This document shows, one piece after another, positions 41,431 through 52,511 of a stretch of 64,000 nt of DNA. Position 1 is the first letter of the stretch. Every line of letters begins with the position of its first letter. The stretch is from Prorocentrum cordatum (taxonomy: Eukaryota; Sar; Dinophyceae; Prorocentrales; Prorocentraceae), in the NCBI GenBank assembly GCA_963575745.1, contig CAUYUJ010018316.1:279970-343969 (forward strand), read 5' to 3'. The notes beneath the pieces are model-generated. The model was not told the origin of the DNA. It saw only the letters and a list, made by a program, of their open reading frames with translations, and searched no databases. The position numbers and the translations under genes are program-made.

Positions 41431-41513
41431 TCTGGCGGGCAACTTTTATCCCCCCGAAAACCCCGAACTTTACTATCCCTTGGGTTTATTATCCGCAGCT
41501 AGGGGTTATTTAC
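41431..41513. other. Spacer between composite repeats
   Basis: Contains TTATCCCCCCGAAAACCCCG and GGTTTATTATCC, resembling phrases near 33765-33815. No gene. Confidence 0.5.
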
Positions 41514-42125
41514 CTACCTAGGCTCTGCCTAGAAGGGTTCTTACTCTCTGGGCTTAAAGTGGCCGGGCAGTGGAAAGCGCCCCAGGCGGTTCCCCCAGTA
41601 TCCGCCCCGCGGTTCCCCCAGTTACGTCCCCTCAGCTTAGCGTCGCTTATCTCATCTTAGCTTAGCTTATTTCATCTGAGCTTAGCTTAGCTTCACCGTA
41701 GCTCAGGTTTGTCTCAGCTTAGCTTACCTTCATCTTAGCTTCGCTGAGTTTTAGCTTAGCTTAGCTTAGCTGAGCTGAGCTTATTAGTTCAGCATAGCGC
41801 AGCGCTGCATTAGCATAGCATATCATAGCATAAACATAGCCAAGCATAGCACAGCATAACATAGCCCAGCATAACGCAGCATAGCATAGCATAGCATAGC
41901 ATATCATAGCCTAGCGCAGCTTAGCATAGCATATCATAGCTTATCATAGCTTAGCATAGCACAGCGCAGCATACCATATAATAGCATAGCATAGCATAGC
42001 TTAGCATAGCGCAGCATAGCATAGCATAGCATAGCGCAGCATAGCAGGGCATAGCACAGCATAGCATAGCAACTAATGTTGTTTTCCTGGGGGCTCCAAC
42101 TTCTAGTTGGGGTCGCCCTGGGGTA
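41514..42125 (+). repeat. Composite repeat, copy 2: flank A, ATAGC satellite, flank B
   Basis: Same flank A (41514-41633), then ~440 bp that begin as CTTAGC words and become pure CATAGC/CACAGC (41780-42071), then flank B (42072-42125: CTAATGTTGTTTTCCTGGGG, CTCCAACTTCTAGTTGGGGT). The satellite differs from copy 1 while the flanks are conserved. Confidence 0.92.
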
Positions 42126-42127
42126 AT

Positions 42128-42170
42128 TTTGAGTTTCCCCCCCTGAAGAGGGACAGGCCCGACTGTAAAG
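42128..42170 (+). mobile_element. Solo right terminal repeat of the TTAAGTCGGGC element
   Basis: CCCCCCTGAAGAGGGACAGG followed by CCCGACTGTAA. Confidence 0.65.
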
Positions 42171-42420
42171 CTTGCACCACATGCAGTGGACCGCTCCACC
42201 TGCGCGTGCACGGTGACTCGGCAGCCTGCCGGGCCTCCACGCCGGGCAGCCCTCTCGTCTCCGGAACCCCCCCCCGGCCGCTATGGGAAGCGCCGTGGCC
42301 GGGAGAGGCCCGGCTCGGCGAGCGGGAGGAGCCCGGCCTGTTCCTCGATGGGGCCAGGGCGGGAGGAGGGCTGCCCAGGCCTTCGAGCGGGTGTTCTTCC
42401 CTCTTCTCCCTGCACGTCGT
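42171..42420. other. Unassigned GC-rich DNA
   Basis: Nothing recognised. Confidence 0.4.
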
Positions 42421-42645
42421 TCCTTTCTGATCGTGCTCGCTTCTAGTTGTGCTCGTCTCTAGCTGTTCCTGGCCCCCCCGCGGCCGGGACGAGGCCCAGG
42501 ATGGAAGAATTCGAAACGAAAGGATCCTGGCCCCCAAAAAAATCAAGGAACTCTCGAAGAATAAGAAATGAGCAATGTGTAACCATCCTGTGGTGTTGGG
42601 AACTCGTTTTGAAGAGACAGCACCCCGCGTTCCTTCCTTCCTTCT
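42421..42645 (+). repeat. Copy of the 39664 repeat plus left flank module of array C
   Basis: TCGTGCTCGCTTCTAG, GCTGTTCCTGGCCCCC, GAGGCCCAGGATGG and CGAAAGGATCCTGGCCCCC match 39664-39835. From 42588, CCTGTGGTGTTGGGAACTCG and TTTTGAAGAGACAGCACCCC match the array A flank. Confidence 0.85.
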
Positions 42646-42699
42646 TTCCCGCTGCCCCCATCCCTCCTCCCCCTCCTCCCTCCTCCCACCCACCTCGTC

Positions 42700-42785
42700 T
42701 TCGTCCTCGTCATCGTCATCATCGTCATCATCATCGCCATCGACATTATCCACATCATCATGATCACCACCATCGCCATCGTCAG
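42700..42785. repeat. CATCGTC triplet microsatellite
   Basis: Same class and position relative to the satellite as 9525-9620. Confidence 0.9.
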
Positions 42786-42789
42786 CGCC

Positions 42790-43570
42790 GCGCCCCTGAC
42801 ACGGTTCGTTACACCACAGGGAGCTCCACCGAAGGCCAAAGTGGCAGCGGTTGCATGCGTCACCGCCCCATTTTGGCACACCCCTCAAACCGTTCGTGGC
42901 CCCATAGGGAGCTCCACTGAAGGCCTCAGCGGGAGCGCCCGCATGGCACCGCAGCCCCATTTCGGCACACCTCTCACACGGTTCGTGGCCCCACAGGGAG
43001 CTCCACCGAGGGCCCCAACGGGAGCGTCCGCGTGGCACCGCCGCCTCATTCTGGCACACCCCTCACACGGGTCGTGGCCGCATGGGGAGCTCCACCGAAT
43101 GCCCCGGTGAGGGCGTCCGCATGGCACCGCCGCCCCATTTGGCACACCCCTCACATGGTTCGTGGCCCCAAAGGGAGCTCCACCGAAGGCCTGAACGGGA
43201 GCGTCCGCATGGCACCGCCGCCTCATTTTGGCACACCCCTCAAACGGTTCGTGGCCCCATAGGGAGCTCCACCGAAGGCCCCAGCGGGAACGTCCGCGTG
43301 GCACCGCCGCCCCATTTCGGCACGCCCCTCACACGGTTCGTGGCCCCATAGGGAGCACCACCGAAGGCCCCAGCGGGAGCGTCCGCGTGGCACATCCGCC
43401 CCACTTCGGTACACCCCTCACATGTTTCGTGGCCCCCATAGGGAGCTCCACCGAAGGCCCCGGTGGGGGCGTCCGCATGGCACCGCTGCCCCATTTCGGC
43501 GCACCCCTCACACGGTTCGTGGCCCCAGAGGGAGCTCCAACGCAGGCCCCAGCGGGAGCGTCCGCATGGC
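42790..43570 (+). repeat. ~90-bp satellite, array C (about 9 units)
   Basis: TTCGGCACACCCCTCACACG, GTTCGTGGCCCCATAGGGAG, CTCCACCGAAGGCCCC and GCGTCCGCATGGCACCGCCG repeat every ~87-90 bp, same orientation as array A. Confidence 0.93.
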
Positions 43571-44100
43571 ACAGGCCGCGCTCTGGGCTCGGGCGAAACC
43601 AAGAATACTCCGTCTCGCCCGCGTCAGCTTTTCTCCCTCTCCTGCACGCCGCAGTCCTTTTTGCTGCCCCCCTACTTCGCCTCCTTTCCCTCGAGGCACT
43701 CGCAGCAGCATATGGTTGGGTTCTTCGATAGGCTAATTTCAAACAATGACCCCACGGAGGTCTGGACCCCTTCCCGGTGACCGGTTTCTCACATCACGGT
43801 CCCAGGGCAGAAGATCGCCAAACATCCGCCGTTGTACGGGTACAAGACGCTGGGGGGAGGAAGCGGACAGAAGAATGAGCTGCACCCTGTGTGAGAAGAA
43901 AACACGGGGACACAAATAACACAAACACTCGGAACTCCTCGCGGACTTATTGGATCCGCGCTAGGCCCTCATGGCGGCGCTCCGCGAGACAGAAGGGGGT
44001 CTGGCGCCAACCGATACCAAAATCCGCGTTGACCTCCGAAAGTCTATGTGTATGCAGCTTTGTTGTTTCTCTGCTCATGCTACCACGGCCTATGCAAACA
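43571..44100. other. Array C right flank and unassigned DNA
   Basis: CATATGGTTGGGTTCTTCG at 43708-43727 is the array right-flank word. At 43930-44085 lies the dispersed phrase with CTCGCGGACTTATTGGATCC, GACCTCCGAAAGTCTATGTG. No gene. Confidence 0.5.
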
Positions 44101-44290
44101 GTGAGGACGGAGGAAGGAGAAGGAGGGAGGAGCGAGGATGTGGCAAGGAGGAGTGAAGGGCTGACGATCAGGGGGGATGGAGAGAACTGGCGAACGAAGG
44201 AGGAGGAGGCGGAGGAGGGACAGGAGGAGGAACGAGGAAGCCGAGGACAAAGGAAAAGGTGAGGAGGAGGAGGAGGAGGAGGAGGAATCG
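44101..44290. repeat. GGA-rich purine tract
   Basis: Broken GGA/GAGGA repeats, purest at 44263-44286. Confidence 0.85.
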
Positions 44291-45074
44291 AACGAGCATG
44301 AGCAAAGGCGCAGCGAACATGCTGCGAATAATGCCAGAGCCGGAAGCGAGACCGAGTTGGCGGCGTGCCCAGGCACCCGACGGACTCATATGTCCTTCCC
44401 TGCGGGCCCAAACGGCTTCGGCCCATTCCCCAGGGCTGAGTTGCTGCCTTGGGCCTGTGCTCGCAGACCATGGGCCCCGAAGCTGGCGCCCACGAACCGA
44501 ACTCGCAGCAGCGCGGCCGGCCGCGGAAGCAATGGGGCAAAAAAGTACATCGACTTACAGTTCACCGGTACCATAAGGACGCACGATAAGGATGCAAGGG
44601 CCTGTGACGGCCCTTTCGAGGCTTTTCGAGCGGGGCGAGGCTAACGAAAGTGGCAAAGGATGGACCGAGGAGGGAAAGATGCAAAGGCACCACCTTTGAA
44701 GGTTGCCCATGCTTACCATGTGGGTCGACTTTACAAAGTGTGCGTGGATCCCCGCTATGTCCTCCTCCCCTTCCCCCCCCAGCTGCAACCTCCTGCATCA
44801 CTTTCCACGCACATGCACTCTCTCCCGCAGCAGCCTCCATCGAGCACCCTTCTGCCCACGCGTCCCTCGGGATGCTTGGCTTGACCGCGGCGGCCGAGGC
44901 AGGCATGACCCCCCCTGGCCCTGAGAACGCTGGCCGCGTGCAAGAGCGAGGGGTAGCCGAGCCCATCGTCGGCCCTGAGCTCGGCGAGTCCGCCTGGAGG
45001 CAGGTCTGCGCTTTACGGGCAGAAAGCCACGGCGCTGGAACCAATTCTCGGCCGCGACAGTTGTAGCCCTCTTC
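44291..45074. other. Unassigned GC-rich DNA
   Basis: No gene or repeat recognised between the GGA and TCC tracts. Confidence 0.4.
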
Positions 45075-45122
45075 CTCCCCCTCCTCCTCCTCCTCCTCCT
45101 CCTCCTCCTCCTCCTCCTCGCC
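45075..45122. repeat. TCC microsatellite
   Basis: About 14 CTC/TCC triplets. Confidence 0.95.
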
Positions 45123-45169
45123 CTCCCTGCGGCGGATCGCCCAGGGGCGGGCATTACAGACGCGATCGG

Positions 45170-45295
45170 AGCCTCTGGGCACACGGCACGGCATAGCACG
45201 CAAACACGAGCACGGCACGGCACATTCGTCGCACTCTGGAGCACAGGCACGGCAATGCACGACACGCAGGCACGGCACATGCTTCGCATTCGCAT
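45170..45295. repeat. GGCACGGCAC short repeats
   Basis: Repeated CACGGCACGGCA words. The same word recurs at 46265-46385, flanking the CAGCCT and 73-bp arrays on the other side. Confidence 0.7.
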
Positions 45296-45454
45296 TCTGG
45301 AAAAATTATCCCGGCAAAGCAACCTAACAGCGATGTGTAGAAGCATATCTGAAAGCATTCCCCTTAAGATTCAGATGAAAATCCAGTTGTCGAATTCTGC
45401 TGTTCTCGCAGTCGTAGTCGCATTCGCGATGACAGTCGCAGCGGCAACGGCAGT

Positions 45455-45787
45455 CGCAGTCACAGCCTCAGCCTCAGCCTGCCTCAGCCTCAGCCTCAGC
45501 CTGCCTCAGCCTCAGCCTGCCTCAGCCTCAGCCTCAGCCTGCTTCAGCCTCAGCCTCAGTCTGCCTTCAGCCTCGGCCTCAGCCTCAGCCTGCCTCAGCC
45601 TCAGCCTGCATCAGCCTCAGCCTCAGCCTCAGCCTGCCTCAGCATCAGCCTGCTTCAGCCTCAGCCTCAGCCTGCCTCAGCCTCAGCCTCAGTCTGCTTC
45701 AGCCTCAGCCTCAGTCTGCCTTCAGCCTCGGCCTCAGCCTCAGCCTGCCTCAGCCTCAGCCTGCCTCAGCATCAGCCTGCCTCAGCA
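45455..45787 (+). repeat. CAGCCT hexanucleotide array
   Basis: CAGCCTCAGCCTCAGCCTGC units with TTCAGCCT and CATCAGCCT variants, ~330 bp. Confidence 0.97.
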
Positions 45788-46115
45788 TTCAAAATGTGGC
45801 CCAGGAATGGAGTTCTGGGAACTAGAAGAACACGAAGTGGCCTACAGTTGGCTCCGGGCATTCAAAATCATGCCCAGGAATGGAGTTCTGGGAACTTGAA
45901 GAGCACGAAGTGGCCTACAGTTGGCTCCGGGCATCCAAAATGTGGCCCGGGAATGGAGTTCTGGGAAGTCGAAGAGCACGAAGTGGCCTACAGTTGGCTC
46001 CGGGCATCCAAAATGTGGCCCGGGAATGGAGTTCTGGGAAGTCGAAGAGCACGAAGTGGCCTACAGTTGGCTCCGGGCATCCAAAATGTGGCCCGGGAAT
46101 GGAGTTCTGGGAGCG
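45787..46115 (+). repeat. 73-bp tandem array, about 4.4 units
   Basis: ATTCAAAATGTGGCCCAGGA or ATCCAAAATGTGGCCCGGGA starts at 45787, 45860, 45933, 46006 and 46079, an exact 73-bp period. Units become more alike toward the right. Period is not divisible by three. Confidence 0.96.
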
Positions 46116-46200
46116 CCAAGAGCGATTTTGCGAGGATGTCCTAAGCGATTTGGGCTTCGGCGGCAGCCGTTCCGGGTCCCGCCCCGACCCCCCTGTGGAG
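46116..46200 (+). repeat. Solitary relative of the 132-bp unit
   Basis: TTTTGCGAGGATGTCCTAAG, CGATTTGGGCTTCGG and CCGCCCCGAC match the order in the 6985-7985 units (TTTTGCGGGGATGTCTCAGG, TTTGGGATTCG, CCCCGGA). Confidence 0.6.
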
Positions 46201-46475
46201 TCATCTGCTGCTCTCTTTTGAGACCACTAGAAACCTATCAGCAAAAGCTGTTAGGTAAAAACAGAGACGGCACAACGCACGGCACGGCACGCCAGCGCAG
46301 AACTGCAAAGGTTCTGCATCCAAAATTTTAGAAGCAGGCGCAGCACGGCACGGGCATGGCGCGGCATTCCAGCGGCACACTGTCGCACTTCAAACTGCAG
46401 AGACGGCTCCTTTCAAGCATACCAAGCCCCTTGCAGCATTCGCTCCATGGGGAACAACAACTCCCAACCCCCCTT
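46201..46475. other. Unassigned DNA with GGCACGGCAC words
   Basis: Contains the CACGGCACGGCAC words at 46268-46290 and 46338-46352. No gene. Confidence 0.45.
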
Positions 46476-46566
46476 CTCCTCCTCCTCCTCCTCCTCCTCC
46501 TCCTCCTCCTCCTCCTCCTCCTCCTCCTCCTCCTCCTCCTCCTCCTCCTCCTCCTCCTCCCCCTCC
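46476..46566. repeat. Pure TCC microsatellite, about 29 units
   Basis: The longest uninterrupted TCC run in the window. Confidence 0.98.
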
Positions 46567-47085
46567 TAAAACGTGTGTGCTCCTCCTGGCCACCCCTTCC
46601 TTTCAACCCAGACAAGCGACGACTCGACTTGTTCAAGTCGCTGGCCCCAAGTCGCTGGCACCTCGAGGTCTCGACCCCGTCAAGAGACGTATCTCTTTGT
46701 TTGAGATCCGTTGTTTCTTGACGGTCTCGGGGCAGACACTCCATCTTGACACGAAGAATGGCGACAGGTATACGCAGATAACCTTTCGAGGTCGACAAAT
46801 AAGTGAGCGCTCGATGCGACGTTTTCCCGAAATTCCTGGGATGTGTTCAGACCATGATTCTGGAAGGGATCCAGCCGTGGCAACGAGGGTTCCTCAGGAG
46901 CCCAATACACTTGCCCAACTACATACCCAACTGCGCAGTTCTTCAGTGAGGAGGGGCACCAATGGAAAATTGCCCGAGGACTCCCCAGTCGAGGCGAACG
47001 TTTGAATGAACGCTGCATGCACAAGAGCACATCGCCAGATGTGCACGATCAGCGATACCCTCCTCATCTTCTCCGTGCCTCCCAG
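46567..47085. other. Unassigned DNA leading into the 102-bp array
   Basis: CAACTGCGCAGTTCTTCAGT near 46928 is a diverged array word. No gene. Confidence 0.4.
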
Positions 47086-48238
47086 CAGCCCACGAAAGTG
47101 GCGACAACTGCGCAGTGAGTAGCTTCCTAAGGAGACGCGACTGGATCCGCGTGGCCCTGGACTCCGCTGGACCTCCCAGGAACCAACGAAAATGGCGACC
47201 CTTGCCCAATTCGCAGCCACCCAGGGAACCGTGAGGTCTCGGCTGGGTGTGTACTTCCCTTCTCCGCCGTGCCTCCCAGGAGGCCACGAAAGTGGCGACA
47301 ATTGCGCAGTTCCCAACCACCCAGAGAGCCGCGAGAGCTCGGCTAGATGCGCGTACTCCCCTACTCCGCCGTGCCTCCGAGGAGGCCACGAAAATGGCGA
47401 CGTTTACGCAGTTCGCAGCCACCCAGGAAGCCGCGAGGTCTCGGCTGGATGCGCATACTCCCCTACTCCGCCCGTTCTCCCAGGAGCCCACGAAAAGGTC
47501 GACAATTGCGCAGTTCCCAGCCACCCAGTGAGCCACGAAATCTCAATTGGATGCACTTGCACCTCCACTCCGTCAACCCTCCCAAGAGCCCAAGGAACAG
47601 GCGACGGTTGCGCAGTTCCCAGCCCCAGGGAGCCGCGAAGTCTCGACTGGGTGCGCTTTCTCCATGGGGGCATAGAAACGTGGCGCGACAGCTGCGCAAT
47701 TCGCAGCCACCCAAAGAGCCGCGACATCTCGGCTGGATGCGCGTACTCCCCTACGCCGCCGTGTCTCCCAGAGGCCCACGAAAGTGGCGGCAATTGGCTA
47801 GTTCGCAGCCACTCAGGGAGCCGTGAGATCTCGGCTGGATGAGCGTACTCTCTTACTCCGCCGTGCCTCCCAAAAGGCCGCGAAAAGACGACAATTGCAC
47901 AGTTCCCAGCCACCCAAGAAACCGCGAGGTCTCGGCTGGATGCTCGAAGTCCCCTACTTCCCCGTGCCTTCAATGAGCCCACGAACATCGAACAGGGCGA
48001 CACTAGTTGGGCAGTTCGCAGCCACCCCAAGGAACTGCGATATATCGGCTGGATGCGCGTACTCCACTACTCCGCCGTGCCTCCGAGGAGGCCACGAAAG
48101 TGGCGACGTTTGCGCAGTTCGCAGCCACCCAGGAAGCCGCGAGGTCTCGGCTGGATGCGCATACTCCCCTACTCCGCCCTTTCTCCCAGGAGCCCACGAA
48201 AAGGTCGACAATTGCACAGTTCCCAGCCACCCGGGTAG
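47086..48238 (+). repeat. ~102-bp tandem array, about 11 units
   Basis: GGCGACAATTGCGCAGTTCC-like words recur at about 47101, 47192, 47294, 47396, 47499, 47601, 47683, 47784, 47887, 47996, 48101 and 48203, each followed by CAGCCACCCAGG, CGCGAGGTCTCGGCTGGATG and CTCCGCCGTGCCTCCCAGGA. Because 102 is 34 codons, frames up to 216 codons stay open; not genes. Confidence 0.95.
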
Positions 48239-48741
48239 CAGCACAGGAGGAGGCAGGATGAGGCGGCAGGAGAGAGATGGAGACCACAATGCTAAATTCA
48301 AAGCGAGTGCTGAATACGCAGGCGGGTTGGGACTAAAGAATGGAAAACCACAAAAATGTAGAACATAACTAAAATGCGTGCGGGATGAAGAGCACCGGGA
48401 GCATGCGCTGGTCATCCTCACCACCTGCAAACGGCCTATGCATACCTGGCGAGAACAGCTGGGTCGGGCGCTTCCCGGTGAAATGACTGTCTGCATGTTC
48501 TACGCTCTCTGGACACCGATGGAGGACGAGAACGACGGGAGGCGCACCCGAGGCGATGCACCATTGACACCCCCTGACCCCGTCTTGCGTGTGAGCCCAT
48601 GGATCTCCTCTGACCCAGTGGATCTCTTCTGATCGCCGCTGGCCGCTTGGCGGCCGCGCGAGCTCGGAGGCCGCGTGGGCTCAGCAGGGGTGCGCTGGGC
48701 TTAGGAGGGAAGCGTCGGTTGAAGGGAGGGTCGGAGCTAAC
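48239..48741. other. Unassigned DNA
   Basis: No repeat or gene recognised; GC-rich from 48630. Confidence 0.4.
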
Positions 48742-49035
48742 CTGCAGTGGGCTTCCGGCCGAGCAAAGAGAGAGGATGCACTGCAAAAGAAGGGGGCCAA
48801 CACAAACACGGGCTCCTGCACCGATGCTCAACGACCATCCTGCACCTCCACTGTTGTCTGGGAACTTGAGGGTGCACGACGCCACGCTGAACACCAAGGT
48901 CAGAGTCTCAACCTCAATCCCTTCCTCGAGGACGGTCATGCTGGCATTCGTGACCTCGTTTCCCAAATCTTGCGGAATAACCCTATCCGCTGCCAGCGTC
49001 GCAGACGAACGCAAACTGGCACGGCCGGCTGAGGA
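48742..49035 (-). CDS. Possible orphan exon, unknown protein
   Basis: A 294-bp (98-codon) open segment bounded by CACCAG (acceptor-like) and CTGCAG followed by GTTAGC (donor-like), phase 0 at both ends. It encodes NASMTVLEEGIEVETLTLVF and KFPDNSGGAGWSLSIGAG, which look like a soluble beta-rich fragment, then a Leu/Cys-rich stretch. I recognise no family. An ATG in frame lies at 49068, so it could also be a first exon. Could be chance. Confidence 0.25.
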
Positions 49036-49360
49036 CTGGTGCGACCAAGGTAAACATTCATGGCTCATGGTATTCCAAAGATTGCCATAGGCTGAACACC
49101 CAGGACGACGAGATTTGGTATTCGGCTTTGGAGCTCAGGAGAATGGGCCTTTTCCCCCTTCATAGCCGGCAGCTCTGCGGTTGACCCGGAGTTTCTGCAG
49201 AGAATCTTATGCAAGCGCGCGAGCCTCTCCTACGCGACACCGCTAGCTTGGGGAATGTTTGGCTCTTTCACAGATCCCACCTTCAATCGGAAGAAGAGAA
49301 AGCAGAGATGCGGAGGTTGCCAGAACGCTGCGCACTCCATGACGGCTGAGTCACATTGCC
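49036..49360. other. Unassigned DNA with a short dispersed repeat
   Basis: 49164-49226 carries the GCTCTGCGGTTGA/GGAGTTTCTG repeat shared with 6747-6800. Confidence 0.5.
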
Positions 49361-49720
49361 AGAGGCCCCCAAACCGGCCCAAGAGAGCTCCAAGGGGAAG
49401 CCCAAAAGGCCCTCGAGGAAGCAAAACACACTGCTTCTCCATCAATGGCCCCTTCTGGCTTCTGGAAGCCGAGGACGGCCGAATGTCACGAAAAGTCCCA
49501 AGACAGCCCAACATGCTTCCAGGAGGGCCCCAGGACGGCCGAGGGCAGGCTCCAAGACGGCCGAATAGGCAGGACGGCCAAGGGCAGGCTCCAAGACGGC
49601 CGAATAGGTCCTCGAGATGCCCCACGGGGGCCCCGAGACGGCCCAAGAGGCTTCCAAGAAGGTCCAAGGTGACCCCAAGACGGCCCAACGAAGGCCCCGA
49701 TAGGGGGAAAGAGCTGACCT
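49361..49720 (+). repeat. CCAAGA-family array, small block
   Basis: GCCCAAGAGAGCTCC, CCCAAAAGGCCCTCG, CTCCAAGACGGCCGAATAGG (twice, ~37 bp apart), CCAAGACGGCCC words. Confidence 0.88.
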
Positions 49721-50010
49721 TGACAGATTTCTCGTACAGGATTGCCTCGAATACCCTCAACGTGCCCCCCAAGAGGCCCCCACCACTCACTCAGAAGCCC
49801 TCATGAGGCCCCCAAGATGCTCAAGAGACCCATACGAGGTTACCCAGAGGTCCCCCACAGGCCCTAACGATGCCTCAGAGGAGCTCGAATGTAAGTCTTT
49901 GACTAGACCTCCTTCACGCTGCGCTGCTGCGCTGGAAAGGTGGCGGGGTTTGCCGCAGGCAGCTGGATACGAAGCGGTCTAGTGGGGGGGGAGTGTGAAC
50001 ATGAGTCGGG
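49721..50010. other. Unassigned DNA with CCAAGA-like fragments
   Basis: CCCCCAAGAGGCCCCC-type words to about 49870, then nothing recognised. Confidence 0.5.
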
Positions 50011-50014
50011 CCCC

Positions 50015-50162
50015 TGAAAGAAGGAACGCTAAATAAGAAACGAAGCTCCTTCTTGGCCCTGTAAGCGCCTCCGCGCCCCAGGAGGGCAAGAGGAACAGCA
50101 CTGGAGAGGAACCTGAGGAACATCGAGCCCCTTCCGAACCCAAACTGTTCCTTATTTCAGCG
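50015..50162. mobile_element. Possible inverted-repeat element, copy 1 (TGAAATRAGGAAC ends)
   Basis: TGAAAGAAGGAACGCTAAAT at the left and CTGTTCCTTATTTCA at the right, ~145 bp. Interior ACATCGAGCCCCTTCCGAA. A second copy is at 60999-61141. Target duplication not evident. Confidence 0.6.
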
Positions 50163-50439
50163 TCTTGACTTTAGATCGGGGTATGAGCGAGCCTGGACGT
50201 GAATGCGGGCCTCCTGGAGTTTCCCTCATCCCCCCGAGACTCCTTCGGTCGCGGGGTCTTCTGGGACCTCCCAGGGGGCTTCCTGGGGCCTCCCAAATCC
50301 CCGGCAGTTCCGGAGCCTCTGGGAGCCGCCTGAAGCCTCCTGGGGGCATCACAGAGCGCTTCCACTGCCAGCACCCGAGGCCTCTTGAAAGCTTCCTGAA
50401 GCCTCGTCGGGCCCCCAAGGGAGGAAGAGGAGAGGGAGG

Positions 50440-50565
50440 GGGCGAGAGTGGGGAGGAGGAGGAGGAGGAAGAGGAGGAGGAGGAGGAGGAGGAGGAGGAG
50501 GAGGAGGAGGAGAAGGCGGAAGAGGAGGGGGAGGAGGCGGAAGAGGAGGGGGAGAAAACACGTCT
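50440..50565. repeat. GGA microsatellite
   Basis: GGA repeats, purest at 50455-50513. Confidence 0.95.
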
Positions 50566-50689
50566 ACCCCCCACCCGCCCACCCTGGAAGCGGCTTTTCT
50601 ACAGACCCGTGCCACGACCCCTGGCGGTCGCCTCCTTGAGAGGTCCAAGTGCGTTGCCGGCTGCGTCCCAGTGATCATGATATGATGAG

Positions 50690-50885
50690 AGAAACACGTC
50701 AACTTGAGAAACATTGCTGAAGGGGCCCCAGGTCACACAAAGAAATACACACACATAAAAATGTTCCCCATATTTTCCCAGATCTTCTGGGCTTTTGTCT
50801 CCACCTCCCTTCCCATATTTTCCCATATTTTCCTGGGAATCGGCAATTAGTTGTGTCTGTGTGTTTTTGTCCCTCCCGAATTGCA
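50690..50885. repeat. Second copy of the 20760 dispersed repeat
   Basis: CACACAAAGAAATACACACA, CCATATTTTCCTGGGAATCG and TTAGTTGTGTCTGTGTGTTT in the same order, plus a three-fold CCCATATTTTCC word. Confidence 0.55.
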
Positions 50886-52130
50886 TCCTGCCTCAGAGGC
50901 CACGGCATTTCTGGGCGGGGACGGCTTCCAGCAGCACCCGAGGGGAGTCGCCCATTCCGAACCCGACAAGAAACGACAACACCCAAACCTTCCAGTCGGA
51001 CTCGGTTGGACAGGACACGCGAGAGGACACAAGACCCTTCCGAGGGCCACATTGCCACAGGAATGTAGGAAGCATGGGTCGCGAGACACAGCACACAAGG
51101 GTACCCTTGATTTGGCAGGGTCGACCTACTAATCTGGGCCGATTGTATGGTGAGATCCGTGCGTCGTAGTGCCAACTGTTTCCCGACAGATCTGCCAAAC
51201 ACCAGACCCAAGAATGCCCAGACAGGATTCCGAATGCTTGGATCCAGAATACAAGTTCGCCTCACACAAAGGGTATCATTCCACATGCCCTCGGATCTAA
51301 TCACGCTGCCGTGAGTGAGTGAGGGTTCACCTTGAACCAGCAATTCTATAACGTCGCGACATGCCGAAGTTCGTGTTGAAGCTGATTACTGAAACTGATT
51401 CAGCCTTTCGGCTCTTCATCCGTTGTCATGCCAGATCAATAGCTGAATTCCGTAAGGCGCCGGGCCGTTGCCACCAGGGTCCACTCAATATTCCGAGGGC
51501 AAAGACCTTCAAAACGAGCCTGTCAAGCCGTCGACCCGAGGGCTACAGCACATTAGCCAGGAGTTGAGAATATTTCGGAGTTGCCGCCGCGAAGGAATCA
51601 TCACACCGACAAACAAGCCCCATGTTAGGCCCGAGTCCAGGGGCAAGTGAGGGTGCTCATCGTAGCATAGTTCTGCTCATTTGCAAAATCGCTTGTTTCA
51701 GTCCGCTCCTACCCCAATACGCCTTCAAACGCCAACAGTCAGAGAAATACAGCAAAACTCACTTCCTAGACTCGCACCAACCCGAAGCCTGATGGGGCAA
51801 ACACATATGCGCATATACTGTCACAAACCCGCGTGATGCGCGACTTTAGGACACGGGCGATGCGACGTATCACTACCCTGTTACATATGATGCTCGAGAA
51901 GACGATGCTGATTCCAATTGTGCAAGCTCTGCAAGGAAGGGGGTGCGGGGATAACGACCAACATCGCGCGCGAGTCGTCCGGGCCGACAGGCCCGTCTGT
52001 GCCGCCCAGGCCCTCTGGGAGGCCCTGGCGACTTGTTCTGCCTGGGCCTGGGCGGTCTAGGCTGGGCGATCCGGGATCCGACCCGCCTGCCGCGCCAGAA
52101 TGGGCACATATCCTTGGATCTTGCGGTATC
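50886..52130. other. Unassigned DNA
   Basis: Lower repeat content. No gene, RNA or element recognised. Confidence 0.4.
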
Positions 52131-52511
52131 CAGATCGGGCGGCCTTTCTCCGGAAAGCATCATCTATACTGTCGCTTGTCGGCCGGGGGTGCTGGGGGGT
52201 AACCCACCTGGGGAGTTGACGGACACTGCCCTACAGGGACACTTCAGGATCACTTTTGGAGCCAGCAGGGGCCCAAAAGGGGCCTGAAAGGGCCCCTGTG
52301 GGGCCCTTTTCTTCACTCCCCGTTCGTGTCACCCCCTGTTACCTCCCGCCCGAGCTTCTCCGTGGCAGAACGGTGTATTCTGGCCCCCGCAGTCTTCAAG
52401 GGGGCAAACGAGGCAGGGCTCGCATGTGGCCACCGACAGATCGGGCGGCCCTTGTCCGGAAGGCATCATCCATACTGTCGCTTGTCGGTGGCAGAACGGT
52501 ATACTCCGGCT
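52131..52511. repeat. Duplicated ~60-bp segments
   Basis: AGATCGGGCGGCC, CGGAAAGCATCATC and TACTGTCGCTTGTCGG at 52131-52187 recur at 52438-52490. TGGCAGAACGGTGTATTCTG at 52363 recurs at 52490 with two or three changes. Confidence 0.8.
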
